64,000 nucleotides of DNA from Rana temporaria (Eukaryota; Chordata; Amphibia; Anura; Ranidae): the NCBI RefSeq assembly GCF_905171775.1, contig NC_053499.1, positions 23,138,519 through 23,202,518 on the forward strand, written 5' to 3'. The notes beneath the pieces are model-generated. The model was not told the DNA's origin and ran no database searches. It saw only the letters and a list, made by a program, of their open reading frames with translations. Of the stretch, positions 1 to 10,599 are shown piece after piece. How positions within the stretch are numbered: position 1 is the first letter of the stretch; every line of letters begins with the position of its first letter. Both the position numbers and the translations under genes were made by a program.

Positions 1-622
1 ACTGACATGCTTTTGATGTGAAAATCCAGAGATTTTAGCTGCCCTGCCTCTGCATTGCCTCCTGGCCATCTGCAAGCCCAGGAGCCCCATAATCTTCTAT
101 TGCCCGGGGCCCCCATGAGTTGACAGTCCGCCCCTGGATACAAGGGTGAACTTTGATAGGAATTATGAAATGGGGGGGGGGGGGGCTTTGAGGGAGACCC
201 TAATGGGTATTCTGATGTAGGGACAACTCTGATGTAAGGGGGATTCTGATTTTTCTTCAGCCTGCAAAAGTTTGTAAATTAAACATTGATTGGTCCTCAA
301 ATTGAAAAAAGTTTGAAAACCTCTGAAGTACACAAACAACATAAGCTATAGACATGTGCAGTTTGTTTTGTTTCATTACGAACCGAAATTTGGACACATT
401 TTTCATTATTCAGATGTATCCAAATTACAACAGTAATGAATTTAAACGAATCCAAAACAACAAAACAAAATTTGAATTTGAATCCAAAACCAATTTCTAA
501 TTTGATTCAAATTTCCGAATATAAAAAGGGGAGTATAGAATAAAATAAAAAGAACATAAACCATCTTCTGAAATTAAAATAGAATAAATTTGAAAAGAAT
601 GTAAAAAGAATAGAAATAAATA

Positions 623-625
<3 letters not shown>

Positions 626-673
<48 letters not shown>
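626..673. repeat. (CA)n microsatellite
   Basis: About 24 uninterrupted CA units. Confidence 0.95.
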
Positions 674-676
<3 letters not shown>

Positions 677-691
677 AATTAAAAGAATATA

Positions 692-1269
692 CCGTATTTA
701 TTGGCGTATAAAACACTCACTTTTTTACCCTGAAAATAGAGGGCAAACTGTGCCTGCATTTTTTTCCTGAAACTTCCCTCTTAAAGTGGATGTAAACCCC
801 AAAATGTTTTTTTTTTTATGTCACAATGTAGAGAATACGATTTCCTATCATCTGTGCCCAGTCTTGCCACACAGAGTTAATCCAGCTCTGAGCAATCCTC
901 TTTTATTGTTCAGTGAAAATTAACAGACTTCCAGATAAAAACCTGTCTAAATAAAAAGTCCTTTCCTCTCTCCTTGCTTTAAGTGACAGGTTATTTACAG
1001 ATCTAGCTTGGACAGGTTTATCATATGTTATGTTTATCATAATAGGAGGTGATCCACAGTATAAAAAGTGAGAAATCCACCCCTCCCCCACATAACACAT
1101 CCTGGTAATATACAATGAACTGCGGATCACCTCATAATTTGATAAACATAACATAACATATGATAAACATGTCCAAGCTAGATATGTAAATAACCTGTCA
1201 CTCAAAGCAACATTTTGGGTTTACATCCACTTTAAAGTTAGGGTGCGTGTTATACGCCGATAAATACGG
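692..1269. mobile_element. TA-flanked MITE (Tc1/mariner-type boundaries)
   Basis: TA at 690-691 and 1270-1271 flank inverted ends CCGTATTTATTGGCGTATA and its diverged complement TATACGCCGATAAATACGG. A TTAA-flanked element is nested within it at 785-1231. No transposase is present. Confidence 0.7.
785..1231. mobile_element. TTAA-flanked foldback MITE, innermost of the nest
   Basis: TTAA at 781-784 and 1232-1235 flank inverted ends AGTGGATGTAAACCC / GGGTTTACATCCACT. Internal arms are palindromic around about 1010-1180. TTAA duplications are typical of piggyBac-type elements. Confidence 0.75.
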
Positions 1270-1558
1270 TAATCATCTTCCGAAATTCTAATTAAATAAA
1301 CTTGATTTTGATTGGAATTCAATTTGAATTGAGATCAATCCGACCGAATTATGAAAATTCAAAATTAGAAAAAAATGAAACAAATTCCGAAAACGAATAA
1401 AATTAACTAAAAGGGCATTTATGTAAATAACAAAAGAAAACAAAATGTTCTCATTCTGCACATGTCTAATAAGCTAAATACATACAGTAGATGTATAGTA
1501 TAGTACAGATGCAATTGCATTGCCTATATAACTAGTGGAGGCAGCACAACGTCCTTAC

Positions 1559-1692
1559 TTGAGCAGCTGGATAAGTAGAATAGCGGCCCATTTTGTCCCA
1601 TCGCCCCAAACCCTCGCCGATCCAATTTCGAGGAAGACCTCTAGACTTTCCAAGATGCTGAGCCAGTTGAGAAGACGCTGCCGGGGTTCATC
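1559..1692 (-). CDS. PEX16: PEX16 exon 4 (partial gene, runs off left edge)
   Basis: Read on the minus strand this 134-nt exon starts after a pyrimidine-rich acceptor ending in CAG and ends at a GTAAGG donor (1553-1558). It encodes 44 full codons with NWLSILESLEVFLEIG and ARVWGDGTKW, matching the vertebrate peroxin PEX16 segment following the conserved LLNDGILRKEL block (human TWLSVLECVEVFMEMG). PEX16 is a peroxisomal membrane protein that recruits PEX3 and is needed for peroxisome membrane assembly. The exon ends with the hydrophobic run AAILLIQLL, the beginning of the first membrane segment in the family. Phase is 0 at the 5' end and 2 at the 3' end. Later exons lie left of the window. Identification is by recalled family similarity and exon order; no alignment was run. 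Confidence 0.93.
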
Positions 1693-2243
1693 CTGTAAAT
1701 GAGGGCAGAACAAGGACAAAATGAGTCCCATCCACCTAATAGAAGGACTACTCCAGGGGAGCTTACAATCCCATACACACGATAATTTATACAGAATTAA
1801 AAATGAAATAAGACCAGCTAAATACATGGATGCAAACTATTTATTTACAAAAAGGGTTTATAATTCAGTTTTCAATGGCATTTCCAAAAGTAAAAAAATT
1901 GCCCCCAAGGCCAATTTTACACTGAGGGGCTTCTAAACTGCCAGTAAAGACACGAGCGCTTTTGAAGAGCTTTCCATTAATTTCAATGAAGAGGGGAGCT
2001 TTTTAGGCGCCGTTTTTAGCGTGAAAGTGCCTCAGTGTGAAAGTGGTCTTAGGTGCAAATCTTTCCAGTCCTTAAGTGGTTAAGTTCAAATTTCAGTATT
2101 TAGGCTACAAACAAGTACAATATGCAGTTAGCAATATGATTTATGGTAAATAATAAGGCATAAAAAAAAGTTTTATTTTATTTTCAATATATAGTAAGTA
2201 GCTCAGGGACAGGACTCAGGAGGGTAAGAAATTAGATTGGGTC

Positions 2244-2292
2244 AGGCGCGCGCGCGCACACACACACACACACGCACGCACGCACGCGCGAG
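2244..2292. repeat. Mixed CG/CA/CGCA low-complexity tract
   Basis: Alternating purine-pyrimidine tract going from (GC)n to (AC)n to (GCAC)n, adjacent to a MITE; it has potential to adopt Z-DNA. Confidence 0.85.
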
Positions 2293-2303
2293 AAACTGAC
2301 TCT

Positions 2304-2733
2304 CGTGCCACGTACACACGATTTAATTTTCCGTCTGAAAAAACCTTGGATGGTTTTTCCAACAGAATTCCGCTCAAGCTTGGCTTGCATACACACAGTC
2401 ACACAAAAGTTCTCTGAACTTTCGACCGTCAAGAACGCGGTGACGTACAACACTACGACAAGCCGAGAAAATTAAGTTTGATGCTTCCGAGCATGCGTCG
2501 AATGGTTTCCGAGCACGCGCTTGAATTTTGCACGTCGGAATTGATACAGACGATCGGATTTTCCGATCAGAATTTTTTCCAGTCTGAAAATTTGAGAACC
2601 AGCTCTCAATCTTTTGCTGGCGGAAATTCGACAGCAAAAGTCCGATGGAGCCTACACACGGTCGGAATTTCCGTTCAAAAGCTCGCATCAAACTTTTGCT
2701 GTCGGAACTTCCGATCGTGTGTACGGGGCATCA
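2304..2733. mobile_element. GTACACACG-family foldback MITE
   Basis: Left end carries CGTACACACGAT and the right end CGATCGTGTGTACGGGGC, inverted. The same family occurs at 23609-24050, 33175-33455, 34104-34468, 51924-(gap) and 62187-62570. Where boundaries are clear it has 3-bp flanking repeats, suggesting a PIF/Harbinger-type origin. It lies in PEX16 intron 3. Confidence 0.7.
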
Positions 2734-2984
2734 CAGTGACAATGACCGCAGTGTGCAGCAGCACAGATCACTGACAAGACACGTCCTCTCCTGAGTCACA
2801 GTGACAGTTACTCTCCAAGCCAGGTGGTCCCTCCAGTCTAAACAGTACTGCCAGTCCCGCGCCCGACCCGCACACAAGGCCCTGGCTGCTCTGTTGGCTC
2901 CCTTGCACGGTGCACCATGAGATCACACGACATGCTCTGGCACCGCCTCCGCCAGAACACACTGTAGCAGGTCACTCTGGACCA

Positions 2985-3115
2985 AGCCGAGTGTCACAGC
3001 CATATTTGTTACTGGCAACCTTTCCTTTTATTGACAAGAGAAAATTGCCCGTTTTTGACTGGCTGCCAGTTAAAATACTGACGGTTGGCAACACTGAGAC
3101 CCCTTTCACACTGGA

Positions 3116-3160
<45 letters not shown>

Positions 3161-3350
3161 TAATAAAAAAAAAAACAACACACAAGAAAAAAAAAAAAAG
3201 AAAAAGGAAGACATAAATGTCTTATTTGTGTACAGTGTTCTCACAAATGCGGAATTACCAGTAAAAGTAACGCAGTGTCGCATCGCAAAAAATGCCCTGG
3301 TCATGAAGGGGGGGGGGGCAAACCATCAGGAGCAGAAGTGGTTAAATCAT
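2985..3350. repeat. Fragment of the E-type repeat with a (TA)n tract
   Basis: The right end, through TAACGCAGTGTCGCATCGC and GAAGTGGTTAA, matches the terminal part of the large TTAA-bounded E family seen at 32121-33717 and 40139-41070. A (TA)n run sits at 3118-3154, followed by A-rich sequence. Confidence 0.5.
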
Positions 3351-3387
3351 GAGTAAAAAATAAAGGACTTGAACTCCAACTACTCAC

Positions 3388-3464
3388 AGTAAGAGGAGGC
3401 TTCAGCAGCTCCTTCCTCAGGATCCCGTCATTCAGTAAGGCCAGGAGATTGGAAGATGAATAAA
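3388..3464 (-). CDS. PEX16: PEX16 exon 3
   Basis: Minus-strand exon of 77 nt between an acceptor with a T-rich tract ending GTCAG (adjoining 3464) and a GTGAGT donor (3382-3387). It encodes YSSSNLLALLNDGILRKEL followed by LKPPLT. The core LLALLNDGILRKEL is nearly identical to the same block in mammalian PEX16 (LLVLLNDGILRKEL). The first two bases complete a codon split with exon 2 (A|TT, Ile; Val in human), and the exon ends in phase 0, which fits exon 4. The stretch corresponds to the cytosolic N-terminal part near the PEX19-binding and membrane-targeting region described for the human protein. Confidence 0.95.
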
Positions 3465-3621
3465 CTGACACAGAAAAAACAGGTTGTGAGAACACGAGAA
3501 GAATCAGCCAATAGCTGCACTTCATTCAGATATAAAATACACCAACTATCTCAGCTCTGTAATTAATAATAATATTTCATTAATGGTACATTTTTAATGC
3601 AACCAGTGCAATTACCTAGTA

Positions 3622-3932
3622 CAGTTGAACCTCGGATTGCAAGCATAATCCGTTCCAGGAGAATGCTCGTAATCCAAAGCACTTGCATATCAAAGCGAGT
3701 TTCCCAATCAAAGTAAATGGAAACGAAAATAATTAGTTCCACCTTGGCATGCAATACCGCATGTGGCCAGAGGTGTGGGGCACCGGAGCGCCTCGGAAAC
3801 TGAGTATTTCCAAACGGCTCCGATCGGCTTCAGCGCCCCCGCACCTCTGGCCAAATGCGGTACTGCACACTGCAGAGGATTGAATCCTGCTCATTTTGCA
3901 AGACACTCGCAAACCGAATCAGGATTTACAAA
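3622..3932. mobile_element. TA-flanked mariner-type MITE
   Basis: Starts with TA then CAGTTGAACCTCGGATTGC and ends with the related inverted sequence near 3900-3932 (GCAAACCGAATCAGG). The core (about 3745-3865) is an imperfect palindrome. It is related to the element at 59142-59834. Confidence 0.6.
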
Positions 3933-4065
3933 AAAAAAAAAAGAAGTTTAAACCACTCCTATAATGTAAAACAAGGGGGAGGTTTACTAGGCCTGGAGCA
4001 CACAGAATCTGATGCATTTCTGCATTGTAACCAATCAGCTTTTAGGTTTGATTGTCAAAGCTTGA

Positions 4066-4556
4066 AGGGTTTGTAAAGGAAAACATTTTTTTTCCCCTAA
4101 ATAGCTTCCTTTACCTTAGTGCAGTCCTCCTTCACTTACCTCATCCTTCCATTTTGCTTTTAAATGTCCTTATTTCTTCTGAGAAATCCCCACTTCCTGT
4201 TCTTCTGTCTGTAACTCCACACAGTAATGCGAGGCTTTCTCCCTGGTGTGGAGAAAGCCTCTTGAGGGGGCGAGCAGGAAAGTCAGGACACTCTCTACTT
4301 TGCAGATAGAGAAAGGAGACGTGTGTCAGTGGGCGATCTGACACTCCTGCTCGCCCCCTCTAGAGGCTGTCTCCACACCAGGGAGTAAGCCTTGCATTAC
4401 TGTGTGGAGTTACAGACAGAAGAACAGGAAGTGAGGATTTCTCAGAAGAAATAAGGACATTTAAAAACAAAATGGAAGGACGAGGTAAGTGAAGGAGGAC
4501 TGCACTAAGGTAAAGGAAGCCATTTAGGGATTTTTTTTTTTACCTTTACAACCCCT
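4066..4556. mobile_element. K-family TTAA foldback MITE, copy 1
   Basis: Flanks are TTGA (4062-4065, one change from TTAA) and TTAA (4557-4560). Arms are inverted over about 200 bp. Outward-facing splice-donor consensus occurs in both arms: GTAAGT on the minus strand at 4134-4139 and on the plus strand at 4485-4490. Other copies are at 42064-43305 and 52410-52914. Confidence 0.75.
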
Positions 4557-5043
4557 TTAAATTAAACAAGCTGAATTTAGAACCTGATTGGGTACCATGA
4601 ACAGCTCCCCCTAGTGCTTGGTTTTATACATATGGTAATTAACTGAGCTGGTATGCTTGGTCCAGGGTTATGGAAGAAAATAGCACTGTATATACTGCTG
4701 GTGTCCAAGCTGTGGCCCTTTGGCACTTACTATATGTGATGTGGCCATTGGGGCCCCTAGAGCCAGTGGTCTGTTTTGGCTCTTACTCAAGCCAGTGAAG
4801 GATAAATATTCCTTAGACCGGCTGCCAGCAGTTCAGGGCTTGGTTTAGTGGCGTTACACTATCTTACTTTTTATTCCGTGCTGTCCATTCTTTTTTTGTT
4901 ATGTCTTGTTCCTCCTCTGACCTTTTATAATGGATCTCACTGAGAGAAACATCAAATGTGGCACACGTCATTTATAGGAGGGCTGGAGGGAGCACAAATG
5001 TGGAAACATGGACTTGTAAAGGGGATGTAATAGCAGTTTCATG

Positions 5044-5350
5044 CAATGTGTCTGCAGTCTCTGACCGTCCCTTGCATCACGTCTGCAGTCTCTGACCATC
5101 CCTTGTATCACGTCTGCAGTCTCTGACCGTCCCATGCATCACGTCTGCAGTCTCTGACCATCCCTTGTATCACGTCTGCAGTCTCTGACCATCCCTTGTA
5201 TCACGTCTGCAGTCTCTGACCATCCCTTGTATCACGTCTGCAGTCTCTGACCGTCCCTTATATCACGTCTGCAGTCTCTGACGTCCCTTGTATCACGTCT
5301 GCAGTCTCTGACCATCTCTAGTATCATGTCTGCAGTCTCCGTTTTCTGTA
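5044..5350. repeat. 31-bp minisatellite, array A
   Basis: About nine to ten copies of a 31-bp unit containing TCTGCAGTCTCTGACCATC and CTTGTATCACG, with single-base variants. It lies in PEX16 intron 2, inside an element-like block (about 4695-5447). The flank 5341-5482 is duplicated at 5853-5965. Confidence 0.9.
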
Positions 5351-5540
5351 GCATTACATTGACTGAATATTATGTGTGGCCCTTAGGGGGATGTCAGGGG
5401 CCACACTTGAGGCCCCCTATATCTAGTAAGTTGACCACCCCTGGTATACACCAATAATAATAAACCAACTACAGTAAAACAATTGCTGCCTACCTGGAGG
5501 AGACAACTAGAGAGCCCAGATGAAGGACCCGCAGCCACCC

Positions 5541-5855
5541 GTCTGACCATCCCTTGGATCATGTCTGCAGTCTCTGAACGACTCTAGTATCAGGTCTGCA
5601 GTCTCTGAACGACTCTAGTATCAGGTCTGCAGTCTCTGAACGACTCTAGTATCAGGTCTGCAGTCTCTGAACGACTCTAGTATCAGGTCTGCAGTCTCTG
5701 AACGACTCTAGTATCAGGTCTGCAGTCTCTGAACGACTCTAGTATCAGGTCTGCAGTCTCTGTACGACTCTAGTATCAGGTCTGCAGTCTCTGTACGACT
5801 CTAGTATCAGGTCTGCAGTCTCTATACGACTCTAGTATCAGGTCTGCAGTCTCTG
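5541..5855. repeat. 31-bp minisatellite, array B (diverged from array A)
   Basis: About ten copies of a 31-bp unit containing TCTGCAGTCTCTGAACGAC and TCTAGTATCAGG. The unit is homologous to array A but homogenised to a different variant. The sequence after it (5853-5965) repeats the sequence after array A, so array plus flank were duplicated in tandem and then homogenised separately. Confidence 0.9.
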
Positions 5856-6291
5856 CTTTCTGTAGCATTACATTGACTGAATATTATGTGTTGAGGTCCC
5901 CTATATCTAGTAAGTTGACCAACCCTGGTATACACCAATAATAATAAACCAACTACAGTAAAACACGACTGTCTTGTATGGGGAACATACTTTGCAGATC
6001 CTTGGTGCTTAGTGTAATTTTATGGCTCATTCCCACCGACCTGCACACTATGACACATGCACGCGGGTCTGCGTTGTGTAGGGATGAGGAGATGCGTTGT
6101 TACTTTTTTTTGTTGAAGGGTCACAAAATGATACTTCATTCAACTCCATGCACTGCAGCGCGTTGCGACACACTGCGGTGACATGCGTTGCGCTGCGTAA
6201 TAATGCAGACGTGTTCCATTACATGTAGCGTGTTTCTATGTAGCATTATGGTTTCTTCAGGACACCTAGAAAAAGCAAAGACGGTACTTAC

Positions 6292-6327
6292 TCAGCTCAG
6301 ACAGCTCATGGGAATCCGTGAATCGTC
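6292..6327 (-). CDS. PEX16: PEX16 exon 2 (36-nt short exon)
   Basis: Minus-strand exon of only 36 nt, flanked by an acceptor ending ATAAG and a strong GTAAGT donor (6286-6291). It encodes (G)RFTDSHELSEL, matching GRFADSHELSEL of mammalian PEX16. The glycine codon is split with exon 1 (phase 1) and the last base A begins the codon finished by exon 3 (phase 1). It is too short for gene finders that rely on open-frame length, so an automatic annotation could miss it. Its place between exons 1 and 3 and the perfect phase fit make the call strong. Confidence 0.93.
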   Translation of the reverse strand, partial: DDSRIPMSCLS

Positions 6328-6399
6328 CTTATAAAGAGAGAAAGGCGAGAGTTAGATTGGAGGAAGTGCGACACAAATGGGTGAAATAACTGTATCTGA

Positions 6400-8400
6400 T
6401 TGGCTGCCGCTGTCTGGTACCCATTACCAGTAATAAGCCCAGCCGGCTTGAAGACGATCTAAAGCCAAGAACAAAAATATAACATCTAGCAGCTCACCTG
6501 TCCTTAGAGGTGGTGGCTGCATTCTTTTTATTTTTTGGGCCTTTTTCATTATTATTTTCACCTGGTGATCCTGCCAGAAAGGCCTACAACACATGGACAG
6601 TACGGCCCGAGTGCGCCAAATCTTGGCGTTTTCTTGTTCCTGGGAGGCAGCGGCACAGCACCTCCCACCTTTTCTTCAAGCCAACCCCTTTTGCGGCACA
6701 GGGCAATTTAACATTTTTCTTTGCAGTTAACACTATAGGTTTATAAAAGACCTGGGGCACATTTGGGTGCCCCAAGGAGAGTAGTAATGTAGCGCACAGA
6801 GCGCGTCAGTGGGTGTGGCCAAATTTATCTTGCTGACATCATCACCCCACCCTTCCGCGATGCCAAACCTGCTCCTAAACAGCGGTAACAGATTTGTGTG
6901 CGACCATCTTGGTGGACTGAAACCCGGACACATGATTCAAGACCCGGACTGTCCAGGTGAATCCTGGACAGGTGGCAACCCTACACAGCGCCCAGATCAC
7001 TGCCAGCTGCCTAATTTCCAGTTCACACTGGTACGGTGCGGTGACCGAATGTGATTTGAACAGGAATTGCACCGCATTTGGTATCGGAGAATTGGCACAA
7101 GTATGACGCTCGGTATTGGTGCAACCCTACTTTCAATGCAGGAATTCTGGGTTCTCGGGCATACGATATGTACAGTATGGCCCTAAATGTGAGTACCGCA
7201 GACATAGGTGTGCGCATTCTATTGCATTAGGGTGTGCACCCCAAAGCTCAAAACACACACTACCGATCACTCACCATGTTCATTCAGAAAGGGAAGGGGT
7301 TGATAAATACATATTTACTGGCCCCTTCCCTCACTAATCCTAAAACATCTCCGCAGCAACAGCCAGCAGGAGAGGAAAGGAGGGAAGCCGGAGGGGGTGC
7401 AGAGGGAAGGAGCGGGGAGCCAGAGCGGTAGGGGGAAATCTGTGCTGCACAGGATGATTAGGGTGTGCCTGGGCACATCCGACACACCCTGTGCGCACGC
7501 CTATGACCGCAGATCTCTCTAAACACCATCCAGCGGCCAGAGATTTTAGCCTGTCAGATTTTGACAGGCTGCTGGCAGCAGGGCCGGATGCTGGCAGCGG
7601 GGCCGGATGCTGTACCTGTGCCTCCCGGGTCCAAGAAAGTTCCGGAATCTTATGCACACCGGCAATGGAGCCTAACACACTTCCTATCATTTTTAGAACT
7701 ACAGAACACCTCCCCCTTATCTCCAGACATAGGAGGGAGGTCTAAAGTATAACTGAAAAAAAAAAAAAAAAAAAATTATTTTTGGATAGAATGGAGATGG
7801 GTATAACCCTCCCCTACTCAATGCAAAACGTTTTTCCTATAGGTCTACTTTAAGAGATGAGCTTGAAAATGTCCTGAAACGCGTGTGTTGCAGACCAGAC
7901 GCTATTGGTGGAATTTGTGGATTAGCACTGCAGTGCAGGCTTAGGATTCCTTCACACATGCTTTGTTCTGTGAAGAGTGATCAGTGCTCAGATCGCTCTT
8001 CAGAGGGCATTTGACAGGTGGTAAGGAGGCCTTGTATTGTCTGTTTTAATCCCTTGCACTCCACAGTAGCACGCCGTAACCACATGCATTTTACGCGGTT
8101 GCGGGGGGGGGGCACTTGTATGAGTCACGTTCAGCTGCCGCTATACCACCCCCATAGGCGTGCACACAGGGTGTGCCAGGTGTGCCTGGGCACCCCCTAA
8201 TCACTCTGTGCTGCACAGATTCCCCCCGCTGCTTGGCTGCGAAGAAAAGGACTGGGGAATCTCTGTTCTTAGACTCTCTTTCTCTGCCTCGAAAAAGAGA
8301 CATCAGGGGTCTGCTTAGACCCCCAATAGTTCACCAAAGCCCCCAGTGGGGCTCCAAAAAAAGAAAAAAAAAATTATATATAATATACAATAATTTATCT
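6400..8400. other. PEX16 intron 1, no gene seen
   Basis: Diverged repeat-derived sequence, with an A run at 7757-7775 and G-rich patches. Short open frames show no recognisable domain. GAAACGCGTG near 7877 resembles the 3' half of hammerhead-like repeats but lacks the rest of the core. Confidence 0.4.
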
Positions 8401-8422
8401 TATTATTATTAATAATAAAAAA

Positions 8423-8426
<4 letters not shown>

Positions 8427-8503
<77 letters not shown>

Positions 8504-8509
8504 TATAAT

Positions 8510-8546
<37 letters not shown>

Positions 8547-8550
8547 TGAT

Positions 8551-8594
<44 letters not shown>
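8427..8594. repeat. (AT)n, (TAA)n and poly(A) block
   Basis: An (AT)n run to about 8498, then ATA/TAA units at 8509-8547, then a long A run at 8558-8594. The whole block is AT-only. Confidence 0.95.
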
Positions 8595-8596
<2 letters not shown>

Positions 8597-8908
8597 TAAA
8601 AATACAATTTTAAACAAGTAAGAAAAATAAACTATAGGCTGTGCACACCTATGGCTATCCCTGTAGCTAATGGGGGGGGGGCTCAATAGCGCAGAGGGGG
8701 GGTGGAAAAATTGCAGCTCAACCTCTGTTTGTTTTTTTTACTGTCCCCCAACCCTTACAGGGGTACAGCAGGCAGTAAGGCGCCAACATATTGGCTTTCA
8801 GCCAGCGGTGGATCCCTTTTCAGGAGGAGCTGCAAGGTCTGCCGCAAGTGTAAGGGCTCATCCACATACACGCTTGCCGCTCCTCTGAAAAGCAATCTGC
8901 AGCGTATT

Positions 8909-9509
8909 CCTTTACCGCCCGTTTAAATCGATGCGTTTTCCTTTCTGCGCCAACGTGCGTTTTCAACGTGTTTTTTGACGCTAGGATTTGGAGTGGAAAG
9001 GGTTCATTGACCGAGGATTGGTAATACCTGGCGCCAATACGTTGCCCGCGGCTTCTATGGGCCAACACGCTTGGGTCTCTTTAATACGGATTGCTTTTCA
9101 GAGGTGTTTTGACAGGTGGGGCGAGGAGTCCATGTCACCCCCTTCTGTAAGCGACGACTCAGCACACTGCAACCACAGGCGCTTGCCGGCGTCGTGGCGC
9201 CGCACCATTCTCTTGAACGGGTTGCGTTTGGCAGCAACGTGCCGTTTACGGTTTTTGCAAAGCATTGCTGCGTTCAGCATTGGGGGGGCGGTAAAACTGC
9301 GTTTTTTTACAGCCTTAGGCCATCCGTATTAAAGAGACCCAAGTGTGTTGGCGCATAGAAGCCGTGGGCAACGTATTGGCGCCAGGTATTACCAATCGTC
9401 GGTCAATGAACGTTAACCCTTTCCACTCCAAATCCTAGCGTCAAAAACACGTTGAAAACGCACGTTGGCGCAGAAAGGAAAACGCATCGATGTAAACGGG
9501 CGGTAAAGG
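8909..9509. mobile_element. Foldback element with 185-bp arms
   Basis: Arms 8909-9093 and 9321-9509 are near-perfect inverted repeats, separated by about 228 bp of GC-rich sequence. It lies 130 bp from PEX16 exon 1. No coding potential. Confidence 0.8.
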
Positions 9510-9637
9510 CAGGCAGCAGGCGAGGCTGCAGTGTGGAGGGGGTAAGGTTCAGTGGGTCACAGTGCAGCCTGCCCCCCCCCTCCCCCATAGAGGGATATGA
9601 CTGTATGTATGGTCGGTGTCATGATCCATCCTCATAC

Positions 9638-9764
9638 CTGCGATCAGGTAGGACAGCATGCGCACTGCGCTCTCCAGCTGGGTGGCCCCGGTGGGGTTGT
9701 GGACGACGAACTCCTTGTACCTTCGGATCAGATCCTCCAGCTTCTCCCAATAGCGAGCTGCCAT
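9638..9764 (-). CDS. PEX16: PEX16 exon 1 with start codon
   Basis: Minus-strand first coding exon. The ATG at 9764-9762 has a good context (AGG before, G after) and opens MAARYWEKLEDLIRRYKEFV, then HNPTGATQLESAVRMLSYLIAG, aligning with the human start MEKLRLLGLRYQEYV... and TAQLETAVRGFSYLLAG. The donor is GTATGA at 9637-9632, leaving phase 1. The frog form has a few extra residues before the EKL motif. With exons 2 to 4 the window holds about 124 of the roughly 336 residues usual for PEX16. Introns 1 to 3 (about 3.3, 2.8 and 1.7 kb) are filled with MITEs and satellites. Confidence 0.95.
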
Positions 9765-9905
9765 CCTGCTCCCCCTGCTTCAGCTCTTCCTGGTGACACC
9801 AAACAACCCCGCCTCTGGCCCTTCCCACCCATGGGCGGGGACTACAGCTTAACCCCCTGTCTCCCAGACACTTTCCTGCTGTTTTATGGTTGCCATGGCG
9901 TGCGC
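9765..9905 (-). promoter_or_regulatory. Probable PEX16 5' UTR and proximal promoter
   Basis: The 140 bp upstream of the PEX16 start codon are free of recognisable repeats and include two GC-box-like motifs (CCCCGCC near 9808 and GGGCGGGG near 9833), with no evident TATA box. This fits a housekeeping-type promoter. The transcription start is not determinable by eye, so the split between UTR and promoter is inference. Confidence 0.45.
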
Positions 9906-10055
9906 CGAAAACGAAGGAATGCGGTCCCTTTAATTAATGCGGCACAATCGCAACAAACTTTATTGATCTGCCACGATTGTGACAGATCAATAAAGTTCTA
10001 AAACTAAAAAAAACAGTAAACAGTGCGATCTGCTGGAATCAGCGAATCCGTATTA

Positions 10056-10555
10056 GGCTGCATTCACACCTGAGCGTAGGGCGTTCGGTCGTTTTTTCGG
10101 GCGTTTTTTTCTGCGCGTATTCATGCTAATATGCGCGTTTGCATACAGCGTTGTCCGACGTTTTTGTACTTAGACGTTTTTTTTTTAGCCAATAGGAAAA
10201 ACTATCATCTTTTCATCACTTGTTGCTATGTTGGTAGATTTTTTTAATCTTCTGCATGGGCGACAAGTTCTATTGACAAAACGCCCGTAGCAAACGCTTG
10301 TTGTCGCGCAATACGCGCGTATCTGGCGTTTTACATTGATTTCAATGGAAAACCAAAAACGCTCAAATACGCGCATATCGCGCGTATTGCGCGACAAAAA
10401 AGGGTCCGGAACTTCTTTTGACTACAGGCGATGCGCGTCAGGCGCATCAGCGTGCAGATGTGAACCATGCCCATAGCCTTACATGTATTTTGGTCCCTCT
10501 GGCGTTTGTGCGCGTCGCGCTACAGGCGACAAAACGCCAAGGTGTGAATGGGCTC
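10056..10555. mobile_element. TTA-flanked foldback MITE (Harbinger-type boundaries)
   Basis: TTA at 10053-10055 and 10556-10558 flank ends GGCTGCATTCACACCTGAGC and CCAAGGTGTGAATGGGCTC. The interior is rich in CGCG/GCGT words. The same family is at 53866-54347, 59253-59729 and about 63296-63617. Confidence 0.75.
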
Positions 10556-10599
10556 TTATTCCTCCCAGCGCAGCTTGCTGGTGTGTATGAGCCCCAATC

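Larger units (their letters stand above)
349..1469. mobile_element. Outer foldback MITE (first of a three-level nest)
   Basis: Ends are inverted: TAGACATGTGCAG at the left and CTGCACATGTCTA at the right. The body is AT-rich (many AAATT/GAATT words) and is interrupted at 692-1269 by a second element. Family unknown to me; no coding capacity. Confidence 0.6.

Noticed and set aside
5044..5855. CRISPR-like array of 31-bp repeats
   Set aside because: No unique spacers between units; it is a plain minisatellite in a eukaryotic intron.
7862..7890. Third hammerhead-like motif (CCTGAAACGCGTG)
   Set aside because: Only the GAAAC half is present; the upstream core is absent and the triplet ends in G, which would not cleave.
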